A stretch of DNA of 64,000 nucleotides. It comes from Microglena sp. YARC (lineage: Eukaryota > Chlorophyta > Chlorophyceae > Chlamydomonadales > Chlamydomonadaceae). The stretch is taken from NCBI GenBank assembly GCA_022414725.1, contig CM039463.1, positions 54,667,774 to 54,731,773 of the forward strand, read 5' to 3'. Below the pieces are notes generated by a model. That model had not been told where the DNA came from, did no database searches, and saw only the letters and a program-made list of their open reading frames with translations. The translations under genes and the position numbers were made by a program. Shown here piece by piece: positions 1-9,900 of this stretch (its first letter is position 1; each line of letters begins with the position of its first letter).

Positions 1-147
1 ATGAACAAAGGACGTTTGAAAGCGCAAAGAAGAGCCTCATCAGCAACAGGTAGGACGGCTTCAGTGGAAGTAAGAGGCACTACGATAATTTTGTTGATTG
101 CCGTTGGCGGTACATGGTTGCAAACTCACAAAGCTGTGACAATTTAA
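1..147 (+). CDS. Open frame at window edge, possible partial exon
   Basis: The window opens on an ATG and stays open for 48 codons to TAA at 145-147. The translation starts MNKGRLKAQRRASS and contains a short hydrophobic stretch (TTIILLIAVGGTWL). No family is recognised. Two splice-donor-like strings lie inside it, CAG|GTAGGA after base 49 and GAA|GTAAGA near base 70, so if it is coding it may be an exon that ends early, with the TAA lying in the intron. The upstream context is outside the window. A 48-codon open frame is easily obtained by chance, so this is only a candidate. Confidence 0.12.
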   Translation: MNKGRLKAQRRASSATGRTASVEVRGTTIILLIAVGGTWLQTHKAVTI

Positions 148-756
148 AAAGTTTCTTTAAACCTGATTTTTATGTCTATACTTTGTTCGTCTGGATACAT
201 TATATATTCATGTAAGGGATAAATTGCCAGATAGCTTACATATTAAAAGTGACAAATGCAACTTTGGACTGGCTCACATGGTTCCAGCTTTGGTCTCGGT
301 CTTTTGGCAGTAACAACCAGGGTAGTCATTAAGAATTTTAAAAATCATCATGTTGTCAGAATATGGTGTGATGTTTATTACAAATAAAATAATATGTCAG
401 ACATTGTCTGATACAGTAAAAGAAAAAAATATTTGTCGGTTCCAAAATATTAAAGGTTTTTCAGCCCTCTCCTCAGCCGTGGCGATGGAATGTTCATATT
501 ATTTCCACCAACTGTGATTACACAACTCAATACCAAAACACAGATGTAGTTCAATATAGCAATACAATTGTGTACCAAGTCTCCTTGCACTTTGTTACAT
601 ACAAGGCTACATCCCACAAACCAGCACCTGCCAAGTGTTACCCTGCCTGTGAGCTGGCCCAACTAAGCAGCCTAGCCCCCTACCAGGGTTTATATTTAAA
701 CATGGCTTGTGCAATATGTGGCCTGAAGGAAACAGATATTCAATTTATAAAAAAAG

Positions 757-806
757 GCGATAATAATCGCACAATAAAATCATCATCCCAGCTGAGATGA
801 TGATTT
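757..806. repeat. Two adjacent short hairpins
   Basis: The first is GCGAT-AATA-ATCGC at 757-770 (5-bp stem, 4-nt loop). The second has perfect 11-bp arms, AAATCATCATC at 777-787 and GATGATGATTT at 796-806, with an 8-nt loop. They sit 6 bp apart in AT-rich DNA. Terminator, MITE relic or chance structure are all possible. Confidence 0.5.
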
Positions 807-878
807 AATCATATTGTAGAATCAAATTATCACTGTAGCACAAACTCAGGGCCCCCGTCGGTTAAACAATTGTCTGGG

Positions 879-982
879 GCTCAGTTTATCAGTGCTTGTT
901 CTTTTTAAGCCCTACCTATACGGTTGGGCAAGTCCCTTTAGCCTATTTGGCCTACCCCTGGACTGTAACATACATACATGCA
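879..982. repeat. Dispersed repeat, copy 1 of 2
   Basis: This segment aligns to 1326-1460. Shared blocks in the same order are CCCCCGT, TCAGTTTATCAGTGCTTG (copy 2: TCAGTTCACTAATGCTTG), a TTTTTAAGC block, TTGGGCAAGT and GGCTACCCCTGGACTGTA-like ends. The copies differ by substitutions and indels, so the duplication is old or the two are members of a dispersed element family. No coding capacity is visible. Confidence 0.6.
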
Positions 983-1062
983 TACAGATATTATCTAGCA
1001 GGTTGCGATATGACCAGAGTCGGTAAATTGTTATATCGGACACTCGTGCGACATGGGTGGGT

Positions 1063-1104
1063 GGGGGGGGGGGGGGGGGGGGGGGGGGGGGGCGGGGGCG
1101 GGGG
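1063..1104 (+). repeat. Poly(G) tract
   Basis: A run of 30 G (1063-1092) is followed by two further G5 blocks separated by single C residues. Such a run can form G-quadruplexes on the plus strand. Its length in the assembly is unreliable because homopolymers are a weak point of long-read consensus. The glycine- or proline-rich open frames crossing it are translations of the homopolymer. Confidence 0.9.
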
Positions 1105-1325
1105 TACTTTTTAATCGAAATATCGGACCAGCACAAGATCAGAAAAACTAGTATGTCGCAAGATTTGGAATCTGGCATGATTTAGTTGTCAAAGCAATGA
1201 CTCTAACATGATAATGCTATTTAACCCTGACTCATTCAGAGGATAGAAACCTCTTATTATTAAACTGTAATATATACAATCATACATGAGTAAATGTGAT
1301 CAGAAACGTAATCTTAGATTATCCC

Positions 1326-1460
1326 CCCGTTATTTGCAATTTGTTGTTGGTTCAGTTCACTAATGCTTGCTGTTTAAACTGATTTTCATGTTTTTAAGCT
1401 TGGGCAAGTTCCATTGGCCAAATTGGCTACCCCTGGACTGTAGAAATACATAATGGCCGC
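1326..1460. repeat. Dispersed repeat, copy 2 of 2
   Basis: This is the partner of 879-982 in the same orientation, about 450 bp downstream. It carries the same ordered blocks ending in CTACCCCTGGACTGTA, followed by a short ATACATA stretch as in copy 1. A roughly 20-bp block in copy 1 (CCTACCTATACGG) is missing or replaced here. Confidence 0.6.
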
Positions 1461-2432
1461 CTAAATGATACTGTCTACGGTGTTCAGGGTGGTTGCATGA
1501 ACTTGCCAAATTCACAACCCACCACCTACAGCACCATATCTGGGACTATTTGTGTAAAATCGTATCCACTGTCCCAGTCCAAATTTAAGAAACAAAAGAA
1601 AGTAATATATCTAGGAAGCAAGTGGTTTAGGTAACACAATAATTTGAACATGTCGGCCATATTTATGATATTGTTGCAAGCTAGCCCCCAGGCTGGGGCA
1701 TCCTAATCTAGCATTCTACCTAAGTTCCTGCATTGTGATCGAAGCTGCCGAGATTTTTCTCATCAGATGACCATGATCATAATATTTCATCGGACGGTTC
1801 CAGCGAGGCTTCATAATAATCGGCTTCTTTAAAACATTGAAGGGGGCACAAATGATTCATTTCTCCTGAAGTCTTGGACTCTCTGTACTAGCAGTGAGTT
1901 TGCGCCGTTCTCTGTTTTTATCAATCGACTTGGATTTTAGGGCATGCAAGCGAACTACGCCCAAAGCTTCAATTTGCGTAGCAGCGATCACGCCTTTCTC
2001 ATTTCTCACCGTAGCGCTCGAGTCGCTTTTTGTGCTAGGATTCCCACTTCCTGGAATCCAGGGATGAAAAACCTTTCATGTACAAAACTGATCTGCAAGC
2101 TCCCAACAACGCACCTTGATGTTTTCACCTCAATAGTCTTGCTTCGAATCCTATCCGGGATGCTGTCCAGAAAAGAAGCTGCCTGCGTGAGTGGCTACCT
2201 CTCTGATCCAGATCGTAGGTCGTCCAAGGTTAGGCGGGGAATGGAATAAGCCTTGCTTATAGTCGATGTCTTGGCGAGTGGATGAACTGTTCAATGATCA
2301 GGTGAAGTGATTATTCAGGAAAATATGCATCCCACACCCGGAATGGCCGCCTCGGCTATTCCCCCTTGATGTATTGGATTGGACAGGGACCCCAGACTTC
2401 CCATAAACCATCAAGGTAGTTTAGGCAAAATA

Positions 2433-2508
2433 ATGCATGCCTATCTACATAGATAGGCATGTCTTCTACTCATTGTAACAATATTTCTCGACATAGATAG
2501 GCATGCAT
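2433..2508. repeat. Nested inverted repeat
   Basis: CATGCCTATCT (2436-2446) pairs perfectly with AGATAGGCATG (2451-2461) across a 4-nt loop. A third copy, AGATAGGCATGCAT at 2495-2508, pairs with ATGCATGCCTATCT at 2433-2446 as a 14-bp perfect arm. One left arm can thus fold with either of two right arms. It lies about 100 bp upstream of the exon candidate at 2609. Confidence 0.7.
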
Positions 2509-2608
2509 ATAAGTGACTAACTGAAAGTAGTGCTCACGCCCATCTGACATCGTCTTTGACACTATCAGCGTTTAAATGTGTGTCTGACTCTTGTTCATTC
2601 ATTTCCAG

Positions 2609-2752
2609 GCTCTTGCCTTCGTTGTCTACCTTGTCCTTCGTCCTCGCCCCCCATCCTCCTCAACACAAACCCGTATCCTAAAGGCACGCCTAGGTCTGCG
2701 GGAACAATCCAAAGGGACAAGCGGAGTTGTGGGATCCAGTACTGACTACTGA
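2609..2752 (+). CDS. Candidate terminal exon of a membrane protein
   Basis: A pyrimidine-rich tract ending TTTCCAG at 2602-2608 makes a good 3' splice site. From 2609 a frame of 47 codons runs to TGA at 2750-2752. It begins with a hydrophobic run (ALAFVVYLVL) followed at once by RPRPP and then a polar, serine- and basic-rich tail ending STDY. That is what the last half-helix and cytoplasmic tail of a membrane protein would look like, with positive residues directly after the hydrophobic run. Two AATAAA hexamers and one TGTAA occur 250-360 bp downstream. I do not recognise the family. Upstream exons are not resolved. This is a prediction from splice site, composition and downstream signals only. 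Confidence 0.33.
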   Translation, partial: ALAFVVYLVLRPRPPSSSTQTRILKARLGLREQSKGTSGVVGSSTDY

Positions 2753-2930
2753 GAGGTTACTTCGTGATTATAAAATTAGTTGGTTGTATCATCCTACATA
2801 GTCACCAATTGTTTACATTCTTGACTTGAGGATTAGGGGTAGCTGCAAGTGTGCATGGTTGAACTTTGCATCAAGAAATGGGTGCTTGCAGTGCCTTTCT
2901 TTGCGGCTTTGAGCAGCAACTTCTAGGTAT

Positions 2931-2931
<1 letters not shown>

Positions 2932-2969
<38 letters not shown>
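2932..2969 (+). repeat. Poly(C) tract
   Basis: An uninterrupted run of 38 C lies about 180 bp after the stop of the exon candidate. The minus strand is a G-run with quadruplex potential. Together with the poly(G) at 1063 it shows that this genome, or this assembly, tolerates very long G/C homopolymers. Confidence 0.9.
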
Positions 2970-2970
<1 letters not shown>

Positions 2971-3008
2971 CTGACTATCCAGCCAAATCTAAAGCAGCCT
3001 AGTTCAAC

Positions 3009-3112
3009 TGTAAGCTGACATAATCAGTTTTCCGACACCTCTGAAATCTTGGGGCTTGCCCCCGTGTCTAGCTCAGGGAGCTGCCTAGATGCTGCTAATA
3101 AAACCGAATAAA
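3009..3112 (+). promoter_or_regulatory. Candidate polyadenylation signals
   Basis: AATAAA occurs at 3097-3102 and again at 3107-3112. TGTAA, the usual signal in volvocalean green algae, occurs at 3009-3013. All lie 250-360 bp downstream of the candidate stop codon at 2752 and on the same strand. Such hexamers are frequent by chance in AT-rich DNA, so they only mildly support a gene end here. Confidence 0.22.
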
Positions 3113-3204
3113 AAGCCCTGGTGGCTGCCATTCTATACCGTGATGATCACTCAACAATCCCCCAACATATAAAGGCATCCACAATGTTACAAGCTGTCAA
3201 GGGT

Positions 3205-3690
3205 GGCATCGCACGATCTCATTTATAGTACGATATATCGTAGAATACTGAAGTTGGCATCGTACGATATTTTAGTTTTGCATCGTACGATATATCGTTG
3301 TCGTATGATGTAGCACGTTACCTGATGACGATATATCGTGTTACCAGACAGTGTGGTCCTGTGGTCCACGAAAGAACCCTGAAATCGGAAGTCGGCATTT
3401 GATTCTCGCCAAGAGCACTGGGTCTGGGCTTGGGCCTGGTATCGCCCTTTATCGTTGTCTATCATACTATACATGATAGACCACGATAATATCGTGTTAT
3501 CCTATCTTCTTCAGGAATTGTTCATTTGACCTGATTTTTGGTGTATGGACATGTAAGGGGTGTTTCCTGTAATACCCCCTTGGTCTCATACTGATTTCCC
3601 CCCAAAAGTGGTGTACGATATCCTACCATAATGTCGTTGGATAACGATATTTAAAAAATAGATTGTAGGATACTGACAGCCCTAATAACA
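3205..3690. repeat. Cluster of ATCGTACGAT-type palindromes
   Basis: Perfect or near-perfect palindromes recur: TACGATATATCGTA at 3229-3242, ATCGTACGAT at 3259-3268 and 3282-3291, ACGATATATCGT at 3287-3298 and 3328-3339, and CACGATA-A-TATCGTG at 3482-3496. A 9-bp inverted repeat GTCTATCAT/ATGATAGAC lies at 3457-3481, and TATCCTAC/GTAGGATA at 3619-3672. The spacing is irregular and about 100 bp of ordinary sequence (3361-3460) interrupts the cluster. It may be nested MITE debris or a diverged palindromic satellite. Confidence 0.6.
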
Positions 3691-3957
3691 TTGTTATAGG
3701 TTGACCAGTGTTCGCCCAAGACAATCCCACACAATAACTTCCGGAAGGGTTTTCCAACTATCCTCTCATACTCAACATAATTATGGGGCGGATCTTGGGA
3801 CACACACCTTAGTTTTTCTTGCGCAAGATATCCTGAACACCAGTCATGTGGGTATCCCAAGAGTCGCCCTTTGAACAACCCTAGTCAGCACCAGGCTGGC
3901 AAGCTCAACCAGTACATTTGTTTCAATGGTTACATCCAATGCGTTGCACTATGGGCT
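3691..3957. other. Unassigned sequence before the satellite
   Basis: No recognised gene. A 75-codon minus-strand open frame (3651-3878) has a fairly natural composition with several C, W and H residues, but no motif I can name and no supporting signal. The 26-bp satellite begins abruptly near 3958. Confidence 0.4.
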
Positions 3958-6900
3958 CATCTAAAGCTCTTATCTTGTACATGTCTCTAAAGCCATTATC
4001 TTGTACATGTCTCTAAAGCCATTATCTTGTACATGTATCTAAAGCCATTATCTTGTACATATATCTAAAGCCATTATCTTGTACATGTCTCTAAAGCCAT
4101 TATCTTGTACATGTATCTAAAGCCATTATCTTGTCATGTATCTAAAGCCATTATCTTGTACATGTATCTAAAGCCATTATCTTGTACATGTATCTAAAGC
4201 ATCTATCATCTTGTACATGTAAAGCCATTATCTTGTACATGTATCTAAAAGCCATTATCTTGTACATGTATCTAAAAGCCATTATCTTGTACATGTATCT
4301 AAAGCCATTATCTTGTACATGTATCTAAAGCCATTATCTTGTACATGTATCTAAAGCTCATTATCTTGTACATGTATCTAAAGCCATTATCTTGTACATG
4401 TATCTAAAGCCATTATCTTGTACATGTCATTATCTTGTACATGTATCAGCCATTATCTTGTACATGTATCTAAAGCCATTATTTGTACATGTATCTAAAG
4501 CCATTAGTACATGTATCTAAAGCCATTATCTTGCATGTATCTAAAGCCCATTATCTTGTACATGTATCTCATTATTCATTATCTTGTACATGTATCTAAA
4601 GCCATTATCTTGTACATGTATCTAAAGCCATTATCGTGTACATGTATCTAAAGCCATTATCTTGTACATGTATCTAAAGCCATTATCTTGTACATGTATC
4701 TAAAGCCATTATCTTGTACATGTATCTAAAGCCATTATCGTGTACATGTATTAAAGCATTATCTTGTACATGTATAAAGCCATTATCTTTACATGTATCT
4801 AAAGCCATTTATCTTGTACATGTATTAAAGCCATTATCTTTGTACATGTATCTAAAGCCATTATCTTGTACATGTATCTAAAGCCATTATTGTATCTAAA
4901 GCCATTATCTTGTCATGTATCTAAAGTCATTATCTTGTACATGTATCTAAAGCCATTAATCTTGTACATGTATTAAAGCTCATTATCTTGTACATGTATC
5001 TAAAGCTCTTATCTTGTACATGTATCTAAAGCCATTATCTTGTACATGTATCTCATTATCTTGTACATGTATCTAAAGCATTATTTGTACATGTATCTAA
5101 AGCCATTATCTTGTACATGTATCTAAAGCCATTATCTTGTACATGTATCTAAAGCATTATCTTGTACATGTATCTAAAGCTCTTTATCTTGTACATGTAT
5201 CTAAAGCATTATCTTGTACATGTATCTAAAGCCATTATCTTGTACATGTATCTAAAGCCATTATCTTGTACATGTATCTAAAGCCATTATCTTGTACATG
5301 TATCTAAAGCCATTATCTTGTACATGTATCTAAAGCCATTATCTTGTACATGTATCTAAAGCCATTATCTTGTACATGTATCTAAAGCCATTATCTTGTA
5401 ATGTATCTAAAGCCATTATCTTGTACATTGTATCTAAAGTATCTTTACATGTATCTAAAGCCATTATCTTGTACATGTATCTAAAGCCATTATCTTGTAC
5501 ATGTATCTAAAAGCCTTATCTTGCCAATGTATCTAAAGCCATTATCTTGTACATGTATCTAAAGCCATTATCTTGTACATGTTTATCTAAAGCTCATTAT
5601 CTGTACATGTATCTAAACCTTGTACATGTATCTAAAGCCATTATCTTGTACATGTATCTAAAGCCATTATCTTGTACATGTATCTAAAGCCATTATCTTG
5701 TACATGTATCTAAAGCCATTATCTTGTATCTAGGCCATGTATCTAAAGCCATTATCTTGTACATGTATCTAAAGCCCATTATCTTGTACATGTATAAAGC
5801 CAGTATCTTTGTAGTCATGTATCTAAAAGCCATTATCTGTACATGTATCTAAAGCCATTATCTTGTACATGTATCTAAAGCAATTATCTTGTACATGTAT
5901 CTAAAGCCTTTATCTTGTAATGTATCTAAAGCATTATTTGTACTGTATTAGGCATGTATCTAAAGCCATCTTGTAATGTATCTAAAGCCATTATCTAAAG
6001 CCATTATCTTGTACATGTATCTAAAGCATTATCTTGTACATGTATCTAAAGCATTATTTGTACATGTATCTAAAGCCATTATCTTGTACATGTATCTAAA
6101 GCCATTATCTTGTACATGTATCTAAAGCGGTTGTACATGTATCTAAATGTATCTAAAGCCATTATCTTTACATGTATCTAAAGCCTTATCTTGTACATGT
6201 ATCTAAAGCATTATCTTGTACATGTATCTAAAGCCCATTATCTTGTACATGTATATTTCTTGTACATGTATCTAAAGCCATTATCTTGTACATGTATCTA
6301 AAGCCATTATCTTGTAACATGATTATCTAAAGCCATTATCTTGTACATGTATCTAAAGCCATTATCTTGTACATGTATCTAAAGCCATTATCTTGTACAT
6401 GTATCTAAAGCCATTATCTTGTACATGTATCTAAATCTTGCCATTATCTTGTACATGTATCTAAAGCATTATTTGTACATGTATCTAAAGCTCTTATCTT
6501 GTACATGTATCTAAAGTCCATTATCTTGTACATGTATCTTAAAGCCATTATCTTGTACATGTATCTAAAGCCATTATCTTGTACATGTATCTAAAGCTCT
6601 TATCTTGTACATGTATCTAAAGCCATTATCTTGTAACATGTATCTAAAGCCATTATCTTGTACATGTATCTAAAGCCATTATCTTGTACATGTATCTAAG
6701 CATTAAAAGCCATTATGAAAGCTCTTATGTATCTACAAAGCCATTATCTTGTACATGTATCTAAAGCCATTATCTTGTACATGTATCTAAAGCCATTATC
6801 TTGTACATGTATATAAAGCCATTATCTTGTACATGTATCTAAAGCCATTATCTTTACATGTATCTAAAGCATTATCTTGTACATGTATCTAAAGCCTTAT

Positions 6901-9900
6901 CTTGTACATGTCATCTAAAAGCCATTATCTTGTACATGTATCTTAAAGCCATTATCTTGTACATGTATCTAAAGCCATTATCTTGTACATAAAGCCATTA
7001 TCTTCTGTACTGTATTAAAGCATTATCTTGTACATGTATCTAAAGCCATTATCTTGTAATGTATATCTGTAAGCTAAAGCCATTATCTTGTACATGTATC
7101 TAAAGCTTTGTACATTATTTTGTACATGTATCTGTATCTAAAGCCATTATCTTGTACATGTATCTAAAGCCATTATCTTGTACATGTATCTAAAGCCATT
7201 ATCTTGTACATGTATCTGTAAAGGTACATGTATCTAAATTATCTTGTACATGTTATCTAAAGCATGTATCTAAAAGCCATGTATTAAGTCATGTATCTAA
7301 ACCATATATCTTGTACATGTATCCTAAGCCATTATCATGTATTGTACATGTATCTAAAGTATCATTATCATGTATCTAGCCAAGCTCTTATCTTGTACAT
7401 GTATCTAAAGTATTATCTTGTACATGTATCTAAAGCCATTATCTTGTACATGTATCTAAAGCATTATCTTGTACATGTATCTAAAAGCCATTATCTTGTA
7501 CATGTATCTCCATTATCTTGTACATGTATCTAAAGGCCATTATCTTGTACATGTATCTAAAGCCCATTATCTTGTACATGTATCTAAAGCTCATTATCTT
7601 GTACATGTATCTAAAGCCATTATCTTGTACATGTATCTAAAGCCATTATCTTGTACATGTATACTAAAGCATTATCTTGTACATGTATCTAAAGCCATTA
7701 TCTCTTGTACATGTATCTAAAGCCATTATCTTCTAAAGCTCTTAAAAGCCATTATCTTTGTATATGTATCTAAAGCCATTATCTTGTACATGTACTTGTC
7801 ATGTATCTAAAGCCATTATCTTGTACATGTATCTATCTAATCTTGTACATTGTATCTAAAGCATTATCTTGTACATGTATCTAAAGCCATTTATTTGTAC
7901 ATGTATTCTAAAGCCATTAAAAGCCATTATCTTGTACATGTCATTCTAAAGCCATTATCTTGTACATGTATCTAAAGCATTAACCATCTTGTACATGTAT
8001 CTAAAGCCATTATCTTGTACATGTATCTTGTAACCATTTGTATCTAAAGCCATTATCTTGTACATGTATCTAAAAGCATTATCTCTGTACATGTATCTAA
8101 AGCCATTATCTTGTACATGTATCTAAAGCCATTATCTTGTACATGTATCTAAAGTACCATTATCTTGTACATGTATCTAAAGCCATTAAATCTTGTACGA
8201 TGTATCTAAAGCCATTACCTACATGTATGTATCTAAAGCCATTATCTTGTACATGTAGTCTCTAAAGCCTTATTTATCTTGTACATGTATCTAAAGATTA
8301 TCCTATCTTGTTACATGTATCTAATTATCTTGCCATTATCTGTTGTACATGTATCTAAAGCATTATCTTGTACATGTATCTAAAAGCATGTCTCTTATCT
8401 TGTACATGTATCTTATTATTTGTACATGTATCTAAAGCATTATCAGCCATTATGTACATGTATCTAAAGCATTGTACCATGTATTCTAAAGCATTATCTT
8501 GTACATGTATCTAAGCCATTTATCTTGTACATGTATCTGTATTAAAGCCATATCTTGTAAATATCTAAAGCCATTATCTTTGTACATGTATCTAAAGCCA
8601 TTCTGTAACATTATCTACTGTCATTATTGTAAAGCCATTATCTGTACATGTATCTAAAGCTCATTTGTACATGTATCTAAAGCCATTATCTTGTACATGT
8701 TCTAGCCATATTTCTTGTACATGTATCTAAAGCCATTATCTTGTACATGTATCTAAAGCCATTATATTGTCATGTTCTAAAGCCATTATCTTGTACATGT
8801 ATCTAAAGCCATTACTTGTACATTTATCTTGTACATCTGTAATCCTAAAGCTTATCCATTATATCTTGTACATGTATCTAAAGCTCATTATCTTGTACAT
8901 GTATCTAAAGCCATTATCTTGTACATGTATCTAAAGCCATTTCTTGTACTGTATCTAAACCATCTTGTACATGTATCTAAAGCCATTATCTTGTACATAT
9001 GTATCTAAAGCCATTATCTTGTACAATGTATCTAAAGCATTATCTTGTACATGTATCTAAAGCCATTATCACATGTATCTAAAGCATGATTATCTTGTAG
9101 ACAGTGTATCTAAAGCATTATCTGTACATGTCTCTAATTAGCATTATTTGTACATGTATCTAAAGCATTATACATGTATTCAAAGCCATTATGTACATGT
9201 ATCTAAAGCCATTACTCTTGTACATGTATCTAAATCTAAACTTGTACATGTATTCTAAGCCAATTATCCTTGTACATTATCTAAACCATTATCATTGATA
9301 CTATGTATCTAAAGCATTATGCGATACATGTCATCTATCTAAGCATCATTTTAGTCATATGTATCTTTAAAGCTCTCTTTTATCTTGTACATTGCTAATT
9401 ATCTTTTTAATGTATCCTAAAGCCATTGATCCTATGTACAATGTTTCTAAAGCCATTATCTTGTGTACATGTATCTAAGCAATTATCTATGTGACATTAT
9501 GATCTGTGTCCGAGCTCATCTGCTTATCTTTGTTACGAATATTAGTATCATATAAGCCATTATCTGATGTCTACCGATGGCCATATTCTGTAACAGCTCT
9601 TATTCTGTACATGTATCTAAAAGCCTCATCTGTAGTAATGTAATTCTCAAGCCATTATCTATGTACATTCACTGTATCTAAAGCATTATCCGCTAATGTA
9701 GTCTAAAGCCATTATTTGTACATTGCTATTAAAGCTATTCTACGTACATGCTATCTAAACCGATTATCTTGTTGACATGTTATCTGGAAAGCCACTTCAT
9801 CTTCGCCTACATGTCATTAACGCCATTATCCTTGCTTACTGTTCTAACAGCCCATTACTCTTGGTACCAATTATCTAAAGCCATTAATCCTTGGTTACAT

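Larger units (their letters stand above)
148..2608. other. Low-copy sequence without a confident gene
   Basis: I find no recognisable protein domain, RNA gene or complete retroelement in this stretch. It holds a duplicated element (near 880 and 1330), two small hairpins (757-806), a 30-base G tract and a nested inverted repeat (2436-2508). The 101-codon open frame at 1944-2249 has no recognisable motif. If the exon candidate at 2609 is real, part of this region is intron or upstream exons of the same gene, but I cannot place exon borders from sequence alone. Confidence 0.5.

Noticed and set aside
896..1178. Glycine-rich and proline-rich open frames on opposite strands.
   Set aside because: Both derive from the G30 homopolymer.
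1944..2249. 101-codon plus-strand open frame.
   Set aside because: No recognisable domain. Another frame over 1,942-2,063 looks more membrane-like (ASICVAAITPFSFLTVAL) but stops at TGA. Several weak splice sites are present, and no exon model can be preferred.
7291..7720. Open frames of 60-150 codons throughout the 26-bp array, rich in LVHVSKAI, YMYLKPLS or MALDTCT motifs.
   Set aside because: They are three-frame translations of the satellite. A perfect array stops every 78 bases on both strands, and longer frames arise only where indels skip a stop.
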